Shown piece after piece: positions 8,356-17,844 of a DNA stretch of 64,000 bases. The notes beneath the pieces were generated by a model, which made no database searches, was not told the origin of the DNA, and saw nothing but the letters and a program-made list of their open reading frames with translations. How positions within the stretch are numbered: position 1 is the first letter of the stretch; each line of letters starts with the position of its first letter. This DNA comes from UBA12170 sp964293475 (lineage in GTDB: Bacteria; Bacteroidota; Bacteroidia; Bacteroidales; UBA12170): NCBI GenBank assembly GCA_964293475.1, contig CAXYYJ010000005.1, positions 1 through 64,000 on the forward strand, given 5' to 3'. Both the position numbers and the translations under genes were made by a program.

Positions 8356-9417
8356 ATGTCCGGGAAATTTCAATTTATTGTTTTATGCCTCTTCCTGATT
8401 ATTCAGCCTATGATGGCTTCGGAAAAGGATACTGTAAATGCTAAAAACGAAGTCGTTAAATTCGACACCAACTATATAAAAAGCTATCGCGACTGGTTTC
8501 ATCTCACCCTGGTTGGAGCCCAAAAACAAAGCGTGATTGACTTAACCAATGTGAAAGCCGCAAACGATCTTTCTTTCGCCACAAATAACCCCATGGGTTT
8601 TGGTCTTGCCTTTGATTATGAATGGTTTACCTTCGAATACACCCATAGCTTCAACGGTTTTAATTTTGTCGATTCCAAAAAAGGAATTAGCGAAAATTCA
8701 TCGCTGCAATTTGGTCTAACAGGTCGAAAATTTCGTATGACGACCTATTACAGGATGACGACTGGGTTTTATATGGACAATATCGAAGATTTTTCGCCCA
8801 ATTATTTCCAAACACACCAAAACTATCCCACCTTTCCAACCATCAATAATTTCATCTTCGATTTTTCTCTATACTATACTTTTAACCACAAAAAATTCTC
8901 GAACACAGCGGCCTTATGGCAAATTGACCGTCAGCTCAAAAGTGCCGGGTCACCAGTTTTGGGGTTCATTACCAATCTGGAATCCATAGATTTTGCGGTG
9001 CCTTTAACACTAGCCGACACTTCGCTCACCAGCAATATATATCCCGATTTTAAAGAGGCAGCCTATGTGAGAGTGGGTTTAACCGGCGGTTATATGCATA
9101 CCTTCGCCATTAAGAAGAGATTTTACATTCACGGAGCTCTCATTCAGGGCTTTATGTATAATGCAGGAAATCAGCTATATTTCGACGATCGCGAAGAAAC
9201 TTATTCACAATCGCTGGCCGTTTCTATTTTTCTCCGACTCACTGCGGGCTATAATGGCGACAAATGGTATGGCGGTATTTTTTATGAAGCCGACGCTTTT
9301 ATGAGCGATGCCTTAGCCGATATGTCGGAAATTACAAACTATAACTATTTCCGTATCTACGTGGGCTACCGCTTTCACATCAATAAAAGGCCCTGGATGA
9401 AGAAATTATATTTATAG
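8356..9417 (+). CDS. DUF4421-like secreted/outer-membrane protein
   Basis: The frame is open upstream, but the start at 8356 (MSGKFQFIVLCLFLIIQPMMAS) gives a clear signal peptide and lies just after the kinase stop; 353 aa. Features: FDTNYIKSYRDWFHLTL near the mature N-terminus, a 'NNPMGFGLAFDYEWF' strand, many alternating aromatic strands and a terminal aromatic strand ('YNYFRIYVGYRF'), as in beta-barrel DUF4421 proteins common in Bacteroidota. Function unknown. It is probably co-transcribed with the sensor pair, so it could be an output or an unrelated passenger. Confidence 0.75.
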   Translation: MSGKFQFIVLCLFLIIQPMMASEKDTVNAKNEVVKFDTNYIKSYRDWFHLTLVGAQKQSVIDLTNVKAANDLSFATNNPMGFGLAFDYEWFTFEYTHSFNGFNFVDSKKGISENSSLQFGLTGRKFRMTTYYRMTTGFYMDNIEDFSPNYFQTHQNYPTFPTINNFIFDFSLYYTFNHKKFSNTAALWQIDRQLKSAGSPVLGFITNLESIDFAVPLTLADTSLTSNIYPDFKEAAYVRVGLTGGYMHTFAIKKRFYIHGALIQGFMYNAGNQLYFDDREETYSQSLAVSIFLRLTAGYNGDKWYGGIFYEADAFMSDALADMSEITNYNYFRIYVGYRFHINKRPWMKKLYL

Positions 9418-9470
9418 TCCAATAAATCGCGGCATTTTCCTAAATTAGCCTTCCCAAAACGTTCCCTCTT

Positions 9471-11009
9471 ATGCTAATAAAAACATACGGAAGCACACTG
9501 ATTGGTGTAAACGCCATCACCATAACTGTTGAAGTTAATGTGGATCAAGGAGTTAGTTTCTTTTTAGTTGGATTGCCCGATAGCGCTGTGAAAGAAAGTC
9601 AGCAACGAATAGACTCCGCTCTCAAGCAAATTGGTTACCGCTTGCCCGGCAAGAAGATTGTAATTAATATGGCTCCCGCCGATATTCGCAAAGAAGGCTC
9701 GGCCTACGATTTAACCATTGCCACGGGAATTCTGGCGGCTTCCGGACAAATGAAATCCAACAATATCGACAAATACATCATCATGGGTGAGCTTTCGCTC
9801 GATGGTTCTCTGCAACCCATTAAAGGCGCGCTTCCCATTGCCATTCAAGCCCGCGAAGAAGGATTCAGGGGATTTATTCTTCCCAAACAGAACGCCCGCG
9901 AAGCCGCCATTGTGAACAATCTGGAAGTGTATGGCGCCGAGAGTATTAAGGAAGTTATCGACTTCTTTGATGGTAAGGAAAATCTGGAGAGAGAAATTCT
10001 CGATACCCGTAAAGAATTCTACTCCAACCTAAACGCCTATGAATTCGATTTTGAAGATGTAAAAGGCCAGGAAAATATTAAAAGAGCCCTTGAAATTGCC
10101 GCTGCAGGTGGGCATAATGTCATTTTTATTGGTCCTCCTGGGGCTGGAAAAACTATGCTCGCCAAGCGAATGCCCAGTATTCTTCCTCCGCTCAGCCTTC
10201 ACGAAGCACTGGAAACCACCAAAATACACTCGGTTGCCGGAAAGCTAAAGCGAAACGATTCACTCATTTCCGTTCGGCCTTTCCGCTCTCCCCATCACAC
10301 CATTTCAGATGCTGGCCTTGTCGGCGGGGGAAGCTATCCTCAGCCCGGCGAAATATCGCTGGCTCAAAACGGAGTTCTCTTTCTCGACGAGCTCCCCGAG
10401 TTTAAGCGCACTGTGCTCGAAGTGATGCGGCAACCCATGGAAGACAGAGTGGTAACTATTTCCCGCGCCAAACTTTCGGTGGAATATCCCGCCAATTTCA
10501 TGCTCATAGCCGCCATGAATCCCTGTCCCTGTGGCTATTACAACCATCCCGACAAGGATTGCGTTTGCGGACCCGGCGTGGTTCAAAAATACCTGAACAA
10601 AATTTCGGGCCCATTGCTCGACCGCATCGACATTCATGTGGAAGTGGTTCCTGTTCCTTTCAGAGAGATGGATAGCGATGTTAAAGGCGAAAAAAGTTCT
10701 CTGGTACGTGAACGGGTAATTAAAGCCCGAAACATCCAAACCGAACGTTTTGACGATGATTCTAAAGTTCATGCCAATGCTCAAATGTCGAGCAAGCAAT
10801 TGCAGATTTATTGCAAACTCAACCCCGAAGGCAAAATACTGCTGAAAAATGCCATGGAACGTCTAAGCCTTTCGGCCCGTGCCTACGATAGAATTCTTAA
10901 AGTTGCAAGAACCATTGCCGACCTGGAATCATCAGAAAGCATTCAAAACGAACATCTTGCCGAAGCCATTAACTACCGTAGTCTCGACCGCGAAAACTGG
11001 GGATCGTGA
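9471..11009 (+). CDS. YifB/ComM family Mg-chelatase-like AAA+ ATPase
   Basis: 512 aa, the normal length. N-terminal ChlI-like domain (1-165; VGLPDSAVKES, NMAPADIRKEG), central AAA+ core with Walker A GPPGAGKT (about 220-228), Walker B FLDELPEF, a Cys cluster NPCPCGYYNH..CVCGPG (zinc-like, about 345-370), arginine-finger region and C-terminal Mg_chelatase_C domain (RAYDRILKVARTIADL). Family members such as ComM act in branch migration during natural transformation; the role in Bacteroidota is not established. Confidence 0.92.
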   Translation: MLIKTYGSTLIGVNAITITVEVNVDQGVSFFLVGLPDSAVKESQQRIDSALKQIGYRLPGKKIVINMAPADIRKEGSAYDLTIATGILAASGQMKSNNIDKYIIMGELSLDGSLQPIKGALPIAIQAREEGFRGFILPKQNAREAAIVNNLEVYGAESIKEVIDFFDGKENLEREILDTRKEFYSNLNAYEFDFEDVKGQENIKRALEIAAAGGHNVIFIGPPGAGKTMLAKRMPSILPPLSLHEALETTKIHSVAGKLKRNDSLISVRPFRSPHHTISDAGLVGGGSYPQPGEISLAQNGVLFLDELPEFKRTVLEVMRQPMEDRVVTISRAKLSVEYPANFMLIAAMNPCPCGYYNHPDKDCVCGPGVVQKYLNKISGPLLDRIDIHVEVVPVPFREMDSDVKGEKSSLVRERVIKARNIQTERFDDDSKVHANAQMSSKQLQIYCKLNPEGKILLKNAMERLSLSARAYDRILKVARTIADLESSESIQNEHLAEAINYRSLDRENWGS

Positions 11010-11038
11010 GCGAATTTAAAAATACTGGTCTATACTAA

Positions 11039-11674
11039 ATGAACTTTCTGGCTCATTTATATCTTTCGGGCGATCATAAGAAAATCGCTCTTGGAAATTT
11101 AATCGGCGACATGGTGAAAGGCGATGCCTGGAAAAACTACGAAACCGATATAAAAACCGGACTTTTGCTCCACAGAGCCATCGACGAATTCACCGATGCT
11201 CATCCCATCTTTAAGCATACCACTACACTCATTAAACCACACTTCAACCGGTATGCGGGTATTGTGGCCGACATCTATTACGATCATTTTCTGGCAGCTC
11301 ACTGGCAACAATATTCCAATCGCGAGCTCTCAGTTTTTGTACAGGAAATCTATATCCTTCTAATTAAAAATTATCTGACTTTACCACCACGGGCTCAACG
11401 CATTGTCCCCTTTATGATATTGCGCAACTGGCTTGGAACTTATCAATCCATACCACATCTACATCAGGTTTTTCTGGGGATGCATCGCCGCACAGGCGAA
11501 TTGGGAAACATGAACAAAGCCACAGAGATTCTGCAGCTGTATTATTCAGAGCTGGAAGCGGATTTTATGGAGTTTTTTAGCGATGTTCAATTATTTAGCC
11601 AACGGAAGCTCATTGAACTTTCGGCTTCGCCAAACCAAATAAGCACCCCCCAAAACAGCCGGAATACTGAGTAA
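11039..11674 (+). CDS. acyl carrier protein phosphodiesterase (AcpH/DUF479)
   Basis: 211 aa. The opening MNFLAHLYLSGDHKKIALGNLIGDMVKG, then HRAIDEFTDAHP and 'ADIYYDHFLAAHW' with spaced His/Asp residues, are those of the AcpH (DUF479) HD-like phosphodiesterase family, which removes phosphopantetheine from ACP. The 3' end runs 84 bp into the convergent lgt gene, so the C-terminal 28 residues of each protein are encoded by opposite strands of the same DNA. Confidence 0.85.
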   Translation: MNFLAHLYLSGDHKKIALGNLIGDMVKGDAWKNYETDIKTGLLLHRAIDEFTDAHPIFKHTTTLIKPHFNRYAGIVADIYYDHFLAAHWQQYSNRELSVFVQEIYILLIKNYLTLPPRAQRIVPFMILRNWLGTYQSIPHLHQVFLGMHRRTGELGNMNKATEILQLYYSELEADFMEFFSDVQLFSQRKLIELSASPNQISTPQNSRNTE

Positions 11675-12394
11675 CTGACCCATATTCAGCATCATGCCAT
11701 TCTCGAAAGCTACCTGATCCTCCTTCACAAATTCTATAAAAAAGCGCATTCCGAAAACCAGAATTAAAAACATGCCCAACAAATAACCATTGGCGGTTTT
11801 GGCATCTTTCTTATAGTAATAGTATATGAGGTAAATAAAAATGAGCAAATAGCTAAAGGCTTCGTAAATCTGTGTGGGATGGCGTGGGTCTGTCATGCCA
11901 TCACGAACAAAAATAAATCCCCAGGGCAAATCGGTAATATGACCATAAATTTCGGAGTTCATTAAATTACCCAATCTGATGAGCATACCACCCAGGGCCG
12001 TAACTATTACTACCCTATCTACTGTCCACAAATAATCGCGCTTTTCGCGTTTAGCAAATATATAAAGGGCTATAAGAATTCCTATGGCAGCACCATGACT
12101 GGCCAATCCACCTTCCCACACATAAAAAATCTCGATGGGATTCGCCAAATAATAGGCAGGTTCATAGAAAAAAACATGTCCCAAACGGGCTCCAATTACC
12201 GTAGCCACAAGCATATAGGTGGTTAATGTATCGAGAACTTTATCGGGAACCCCTTCCTTTTTGAAGAATTTTTGCATAATCACATAGCCCACCAAAAAGG
12301 TGGAAGCAAACAACAAACCATACCAACGGGGAGCAATAAAACCCAGATTAATAATCTCGGGGTTCACATTCCATGTAATAAATCCGATAACCAT
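11591..12394 (-). CDS. lgt: prolipoprotein diacylglyceryl transferase
   Basis: 267 aa from the preferred ATG at 12394 (MVIGFITWNVNPEI); an in-frame ATG at 12445 would add 17 residues not usual for the family. Seven membrane helices. Diagnostic sequences: RWYGLLFAS, GARLGHVFFYEP, the lgt signature GGMLIRLGNLMNSEIYG with its catalytic Arg, and HPTQIYEA. It transfers diacylglycerol to the lipobox Cys of prolipoproteins at the inner membrane; several substrates are encoded in this window. Its 3' end overlaps the convergent acpH-like gene by 84 bp. Confidence 0.95.
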   Translation of the reverse strand: MVIGFITWNVNPEIINLGFIAPRWYGLLFASTFLVGYVIMQKFFKKEGVPDKVLDTLTTYMLVATVIGARLGHVFFYEPAYYLANPIEIFYVWEGGLASHGAAIGILIALYIFAKREKRDYLWTVDRVVIVTALGGMLIRLGNLMNSEIYGHITDLPWGFIFVRDGMTDPRHPTQIYEAFSYLLIFIYLIYYYYKKDAKTANGYLLGMFLILVFGMRFFIEFVKEDQVAFENGMMLNMGQLLSIPAVLGGAYLVWRSRKFNELPLAK

Positions 12395-12523
12395 GACCAA
12401 AAATTTTAAATGCAAATTTGCAAATAATATCCATGAACCCATCAACCAAAATGTTAAGCTTATTTAATATAAACTGATTATTCTAAAATAACTATCTTCG
12501 TCAACCAATTTCAGTGGTCTTTT

Positions 12524-13285
12524 ATGGTTAAGCTCTCTGTTGTCATTATCACACTAAACGAAGAAAAAAACATTTTCAGATGCCTGGATTCTGTCAGCGA
12601 TTTTGCCGACGAAATCCTTGTGGTTGATAGTTTCTCGACCGATAAAACCAAAGAAATTTGCAAAAAACACGGGGTTGTTTTTATCGAACACCGGTTCGAA
12701 GGGCATATTGAGCAAAAAAATTATGCCATTGACCAGGCATCCAACGATTTTGTGCTCTCCCTCGATGCCGATGAGGTGGTTTCGGATAAATTAAAAGCAT
12801 CGATTATTGAAGCAAAAAACAACAATTCAGCCGATGGATATTATTTCAACCGGCTAACGAATTATTGTGGACGATTTATCAAACACTCAGGCTGGTATCC
12901 CGATCAAAAACTCCGTTTGTGGAACAGAAAAAAAGGTCGGTTTGCCGGCATCAATCCCCACGACAAATGTGAGCTTGCCCCCGGAAGTACGCTAAAATTT
13001 CTGCCCGGCGATTTACTTCACTATTCCTATCATTCTATCAGTGAGCATGTTGCCCAATACAACAAATTTACCGATATCGGCGCCCGCGAGGCATTTAAAA
13101 ATGGTAAAAAATCGAATTTACTCATCGCTTTCTACAAGTCTTTCTGGAAATTTATCCGCGATTATTTTTTCAAATTAGGTTTCCTGGATGGTTATTATGG
13201 CTTCATCATTTGCAGGCTGTCGGCCAATGCGACATTCTTAAAGTACATAAAAATACGCGAACTGAATAAAAAGAATCATCTCTAA
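12524..13285 (+). CDS. family 2 glycosyltransferase, WaaE/KdtX-like
   Basis: 253 aa soluble GT-A enzyme: MVKLSVVIITLNEEKNI at the N-terminus, VVDSFSTDKT, and DADEVV with the metal-binding DxD near residue 86. 'GWYPDQKLRLWNRKKG' and 'LLHYSYHS' are typical of the WaaE/KdtX LPS-core glucosyltransferase-like group. It is followed after 10 bp by a family 9 glycosyltransferase, so the pair likely builds part of the LPS core. A TATCTTCG box (one mismatch to TAnnTTTG) is at 12493-12500. Confidence 0.85.
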   Translation: MVKLSVVIITLNEEKNIFRCLDSVSDFADEILVVDSFSTDKTKEICKKHGVVFIEHRFEGHIEQKNYAIDQASNDFVLSLDADEVVSDKLKASIIEAKNNNSADGYYFNRLTNYCGRFIKHSGWYPDQKLRLWNRKKGRFAGINPHDKCELAPGSTLKFLPGDLLHYSYHSISEHVAQYNKFTDIGAREAFKNGKKSNLLIAFYKSFWKFIRDYFFKLGFLDGYYGFIICRLSANATFLKYIKIRELNKKNHL

Positions 13286-13295
13286 GCCTGAATAC

Positions 13296-14276
13296 ATGAA
13301 AATTCTCATCAGTCGTACCGACAGCATTGGCGATGTAATTCTCACGCTTCCCCTGGCCGGAATTATTAAAAACCAATTTCCCGATTGTACAGTGGTTTTT
13401 CTGGGACAGACCTATACTCAACCCATTGTTAAACTGTCAAAACATGTGGACGAGTTTATCGATTACTCAATGCTATCCAAACGCCCAATTCACGAACAAG
13501 TATCTATAATTCAGCAATATAAGTTCGACTACATTATTCATGTCTTCCCCCGGAAACAAATAGCTCAACTGGCTAAGCAAGCCAAAATTCCAGTAAGAAT
13601 TGGCACTTCTCACCGTTGGTTTCACTGGCTCACCTGCAACAAATTACTTCATTTTTCGCGCAAAAAATCGAACCTTCACGAAGCTCAGTTAAACATCAAA
13701 TTGCTTGCCCCACTTGGAATTAAAAAATCCTTGAGTATCGATGAAATCGGAAATTTTTACGGCTTCCAATGCAATTTTTTACTTAAGGAAGAACACAAAA
13801 AGATTCTATCATCGGGCAAAAAAAACATCATTCTTCACCCCAAATCAAAAGGCAGCGCCGTGGAATGGGGATTGGAGAATTTTGCCCAACTCATTCAACT
13901 TCTTCCCCCCGAAAAGTTCAATATTTTTATCAGCGGAACCGAGGACGAAGGGAAACTTTTCAGAAAGAAACTGGTTGATCCTTTCCCTCAGGTTCAGGAC
14001 ATGAGCGGGAAATTCGGTCTCGAAGAATTTATTGCCTTCATCAGCCAAAGCGATGCTCTGATTGCTGCCAGCACCGGCCCCCTGCATATTGCCGCCGCTT
14101 TGGGAGTTTTTGCAGTTGGACTTTTCCCCCCCAATAAGCCCATCCATCCCGGTCGATGGCAACCCATTGGAAAACACACCAAAATCCTGTTGCTTTTCAA
14201 AGAAAATCAGGAAAATTCAGTGCCTTCACTCACCGCTCAGGAAGTTTTCGCAACCTTGAGCGTCGGTTTAAAATAG
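13296..14276 (+). CDS. family 9 glycosyltransferase (ADP-heptose:LPS heptosyltransferase-like)
   Basis: 326 aa. N-terminus MKILISRTDSIGDVILTLPL is the GT9 signature; the C-terminal nucleotide-binding half shows ILHPKSKGSAVEWGLENFAQL, 'FISGTEDEG', and 'ALIAASTGPLHIAAALGVFAVGLFPP', the conserved donor-binding loop. GT-B fold, cytosolic or membrane-associated. Probable LPS core heptosyl- or related transferase, in an operon with the WaaE-like gene. Donor sugar cannot be proven from sequence. Confidence 0.88.
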   Translation: MKILISRTDSIGDVILTLPLAGIIKNQFPDCTVVFLGQTYTQPIVKLSKHVDEFIDYSMLSKRPIHEQVSIIQQYKFDYIIHVFPRKQIAQLAKQAKIPVRIGTSHRWFHWLTCNKLLHFSRKKSNLHEAQLNIKLLAPLGIKKSLSIDEIGNFYGFQCNFLLKEEHKKILSSGKKNIILHPKSKGSAVEWGLENFAQLIQLLPPEKFNIFISGTEDEGKLFRKKLVDPFPQVQDMSGKFGLEEFIAFISQSDALIAASTGPLHIAAALGVFAVGLFPPNKPIHPGRWQPIGKHTKILLLFKENQENSVPSLTAQEVFATLSVGLK

Positions 14277-14364
14277 CGGGATTTACCATCATCCGGAATA
14301 TTTACTTAGTGGTTAATATTCCATAAAGATTTCATCAATTCTTCGGAATATCAGGGGCAATAAC

Positions 14365-14372
14365 TAAATTTG
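14365..14372 (+). promoter_or_regulatory. putative -7 box for the PHP phosphatase gene
   Basis: TAAATTTG, exact match to TAnnTTTG, 18 bp before the ATG at 14391. Confidence 0.45.
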
Positions 14373-14390
14373 CAAGGTTAATTTTAAAAA

Positions 14391-15233
14391 ATGATATACT
14401 CTAATTTCCACACGCACAGCAATTTCTCCGATGGGAGCGACGAAATGAAACTCTATTGCCAAAAAGCCCTGGAGCTTGGCTTTCACTCGTTGGGCTTTTC
14501 CGATCACGCCCCCGTCCGCTTCAACAATTCATTCTCCATCAATCCCGAAAGACTTAGCGAATATTTCGAAAGTATAGATTCTCTAAAAACTGAATTTCAG
14601 GGGAGACTCAATATCTTTACGAGCATCGAAGCCGATTTTATTCCTAATCACAGCTTCGATTACAGTTTTTTTCGTCAACAAGCTGCCATTGACTATCTCA
14701 TCGGAAGCATTCATTTGGTTTTAAACGAAAAAAACAACCGCATGTGGTTTATCGATGGGTCCGACCCCTTGGTTTGGGATAAGGGAGTGGCAGACATTTT
14801 CGATGGGGATATTAAAAAAGGAGTTGTAACCTTTTACGAACAAACCATGAATATGATTGAAACCCAGAAACCCGATGTGGTTGGCCATTTAGATAAAATT
14901 AAAATGCACAATAAGGACAGGCATTTTCTAACCACCGATAAATGGTACACCGATTTAATTGCAGCCACGCTCAAACTGATAAAAGGCCACAATATGGTGC
15001 TCGAAGTGAATTCCAGGGGAATTTACAAAGGTCGCTGCAAAGAGCTATTTCCATCACCCCAAATTGCCCTGCAGGCACAAAAAATGGGCATACCCATCGT
15101 TTTAAACTCCGATGCACACCAACCTCACGAGTTGAATGGTGGCTATGAGATTGCTCTGGAAACCCTAAAAAAGCATGGCATTGCCGAATTGGTCGAATTT
15201 ACCAAATCGGGGTGGAAAAACAGATTCCTTTAA
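14391..15233 (+). CDS. PHP-domain histidinol-phosphatase (HisJ type)
   Basis: 280 aa, single PHP domain: metal ligands in NFHTHSNFSDG (residues 5-13), GFSDHAP, EADFIP, 'LIGSIHLV', 'VVGHLDKIK' and 'VLNSDAHQP'. Length and motif order match the HisJ family, which removes phosphate from histidinol phosphate using a trinuclear metal site. No other his genes are nearby, so the assignment to histidine synthesis rests on the family only; other phosphoesterase substrates are possible. Confidence 0.8.
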   Translation: MIYSNFHTHSNFSDGSDEMKLYCQKALELGFHSLGFSDHAPVRFNNSFSINPERLSEYFESIDSLKTEFQGRLNIFTSIEADFIPNHSFDYSFFRQQAAIDYLIGSIHLVLNEKNNRMWFIDGSDPLVWDKGVADIFDGDIKKGVVTFYEQTMNMIETQKPDVVGHLDKIKMHNKDRHFLTTDKWYTDLIAATLKLIKGHNMVLEVNSRGIYKGRCKELFPSPQIALQAQKMGIPIVLNSDAHQPHELNGGYEIALETLKKHGIAELVEFTKSGWKNRFL

Positions 15234-15269
15234 AAAAGAACACATATTAATCTGATAATTATCAACAGA

Positions 15270-17726
15270 TTATGGTTTTGTTTTTATCTTTACAGTAAAC
15301 TCGCCTTCTTTTTCTGTTACCTCAAATCTGCCAGATAGAAAGGCATTCTTTTGAGCCGGACTCAAATCGTTGAATTTTTTTACGCCCTCGATAAAGGTAG
15401 AGAAAAAGGAATGTAGTGAACCATCACCATTCCCATCCTGTTCTTTGATTAATTCACCAGCCTCAGCCACGGTATTGGTTTCGAAAAGACTGATTTGATA
15501 ATTTTTCAGGGGCAATTCGGCTTTGCCGGCCAGCATACTTTTTAGCTCGTAAATCAATTCTTCCTTAAGCCGAAGGCTTAAATCGGCAACACCCGATGAC
15601 TCGTTAACAAACCGATTTAGCTGTTTTAAAAAATGGGGTTTCGTTTTGCTCCAATCATAAAGCCACGATTCCATGCTATTCGAAGAACAAAACAAATAAA
15701 AACGCTTTTGGTGTATGCCTTCCAATGCTTCCGATTCTCTCTTCACTCTTTCGGCCAGCAATTCCACTTCAGTGGGAAGATGATAATAAACATAATGGCT
15801 GGCTTTGGGCAATTCCGCCTGAAATTGTTCGGCCAACAAAAGGAATTGCTCTGTTTGATGAGGCGATTTCCATATTGCTGCTGACTTTCTCTCCTGTGTC
15901 AAAAACCTTAGAATCTGATTTTGAATGGACGCGGATGAAACAAAAATCAGCACCTTTTCATCTTCCTTTAAGATGAGTTTATACGATATGAAATGCATGA
16001 ACTCCAGCATTTTGGGAGTGGTTTGCTCATTGATTTCCAGGGTTCTTGTCCACTGACTTAACCTAAAAAGCTGCTGCAACCCGTTTCTAAGTTGCAGAAC
16101 TTCAAATTGATTCAACTGATCTTTTTTGGCATATTGAAGTATTTTTCCCGCTGTATAGGATTGCTCTGACAGCAATTCTTTCGATAAAGCCACCGGAATT
16201 TTAACCACATCGGCTCTGGGAAGCTGCGAAGCTACTTCGGTTCTGCTGCGTCGCAGATATACGCCTTCAAGACGCTGATTTACAATATCTAAATGATGAT
16301 AACCTAAAATTTTACTGGCATCGTGGGCATCGTATAAACAATGCTTATACGACAGCTCCCAAAGCGGAGTCAACAAATGCTGATCGATAAGCGAGGCCAT
16401 GGTGTAGTACTTGATAAGGCTCGATTCCACAGTGCTGTCGGTAATCAGAAGAATATGCTTAAAATCAATCTGATGTAGCTTTTTAACAATTCCCGACTCG
16501 TAATAATCTATTTTCTGTGCCTCATCAATTATTAAAAAATCGACAGACGATTTCAGGCTTATTTCATTAAAACTCTCTAAGAAGAAACACTCGCGGTAGG
16601 CTTCAGAAACCCACAACTCAATTTCCCGCTCCCAATGCGAAATTAAATGATCGGGGCAAAGTATCCGCACCTTCGAAAAACCCAAAAAATCAATCTTGAG
16701 CATGGCGGCACTCAAAGCCTCCGCCGATTTTCCCAATCCTATTTCGTCGGCCAGAATTGCACCCTTCCTGCCACCAATAAACAGAGCTGCTTCTCTTTGA
16801 TAGGCAAACAAATTTCTATGAAGCAATCCATCAGGAATATTCAGTTTTTCAAATTGCTCCTGCAGCGACTTTGCTTCAAAATAGCCGGCAATGTATTTCT
16901 TAACTTCGGATCGAATTTTTACCAGCTTGAAAGATTGAATTTTTTCCAGAAAAACGTGAAGCTCATCCAGCTTATTTTTTAAATAAACCTGTTCGGCATC
17001 GAAAAACTCCGAAAGTATGGTGCTTATTTCTGCCTCGGGTTTATGGGGAAAAAACCAGGCAATTTGATAATTCTTCAGGGGATGCCGGAAAATTTCGAGA
17101 AACGGATAAGTCTGAGCCGGTAGCTGCTCCACATTATATTGGGTGGCAAAATAATCGAAAGCAAACATAAGGTGCTTGCAGGTTTCCAATTTATTGGTCT
17201 GATAATCAGGGCACGAGCAATAGCCCAGCTTCTTTTCAAAATCGTAAAAGCTTAAAAAATAAGTATTTCCGCTTTCTGCGTGTAGCTGGTGTTCTCCGTG
17301 AATATTGTCAGCAAAATCGATGTGATACTTCTCTGCCAGCGATTTTTCTTTCCGCTCTTCCAAAACCCGAACCATCATTCCTTCGCGCGAATAAATAACG
17401 CTTCCGGCTATTTCAGATTGAAAAATACGATTCAACTCTTGCTGCGTTTGCAGCGAAGCCGCAAAAACATGGGCACAAACCACCGACGAAGCACAGGAAC
17501 ATTCGTAACTCACATTCTTTTCAGCAAACTTGATTTTTGTCTTAAAATCGTTGTAATCATCTTCAACCAAATACTCAAATTCATTAATCCCCGACATCAT
17601 CAGCGAACAATTCCCATCTTCGTAAAGGCTAAATCCCTTTTTATACGCCAACCGGCTCAGCTTACCGCCCAATTGCAAATCCTTGAGGAAATCTGCAAGT
17701 AATTCCTGATTTATTTCTTTATGCAT
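15270..17726 (-). CDS. SWIM zinc-finger SNF2-type helicase-like protein
   Basis: 818 aa from the preferred ATG at 17726 (MHKEINQELL); the open frame extends 40 codons further upstream, overlapping the divergent GH130 gene. Two CxCx(n)CxH SWIM-type clusters are visible: Cys76/Cys78/Cys84/His86 and Cys170/Cys172/Cys183/His185. A helicase core follows with Walker A-like ILADEIGLGKSAEA (about 310) and DEAQ box IIDEAQ. The second RecA half is poorly conserved: I see no QxxGRxxR motif VI. This resembles SWIM-SNF2 proteins of unknown role, thought to act on nucleoprotein. It may be a remodeller or translocase with weakened helicase activity. Confidence 0.8.
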   Translation of the reverse strand: MHKEINQELLADFLKDLQLGGKLSRLAYKKGFSLYEDGNCSLMMSGINEFEYLVEDDYNDFKTKIKFAEKNVSYECSCASSVVCAHVFAASLQTQQELNRIFQSEIAGSVIYSREGMMVRVLEERKEKSLAEKYHIDFADNIHGEHQLHAESGNTYFLSFYDFEKKLGYCSCPDYQTNKLETCKHLMFAFDYFATQYNVEQLPAQTYPFLEIFRHPLKNYQIAWFFPHKPEAEISTILSEFFDAEQVYLKNKLDELHVFLEKIQSFKLVKIRSEVKKYIAGYFEAKSLQEQFEKLNIPDGLLHRNLFAYQREAALFIGGRKGAILADEIGLGKSAEALSAAMLKIDFLGFSKVRILCPDHLISHWEREIELWVSEAYRECFFLESFNEISLKSSVDFLIIDEAQKIDYYESGIVKKLHQIDFKHILLITDSTVESSLIKYYTMASLIDQHLLTPLWELSYKHCLYDAHDASKILGYHHLDIVNQRLEGVYLRRSRTEVASQLPRADVVKIPVALSKELLSEQSYTAGKILQYAKKDQLNQFEVLQLRNGLQQLFRLSQWTRTLEINEQTTPKMLEFMHFISYKLILKEDEKVLIFVSSASIQNQILRFLTQERKSAAIWKSPHQTEQFLLLAEQFQAELPKASHYVYYHLPTEVELLAERVKRESEALEGIHQKRFYLFCSSNSMESWLYDWSKTKPHFLKQLNRFVNESSGVADLSLRLKEELIYELKSMLAGKAELPLKNYQISLFETNTVAEAGELIKEQDGNGDGSLHSFFSTFIEGVKKFNDLSPAQKNAFLSGRFEVTEKEGEFTVKIKTKP

Positions 17727-17844
17727 AATCGTAGTGCTTATGGCAAAACTAATGCTATTTCCAATGAGGAAATAATTCGGGTAAATAATTGTTTCCCGCT
17801 TTACATCAACCAAAAATATTTCGTAACTTAAACATAAAAAAATC

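Noticed and set aside
10305..10799. 164-codon antisense frame inside the YifB gene
   Set aside because: Composition mirrors the conserved AAA+ gene on the other strand; typical shadow frame.
15249..15271. AATCTG...CAGATT hairpin between convergent genes
   Set aside because: Short AT-rich stem overlapping a stop codon without a clear T-run; not strong enough to call a terminator.
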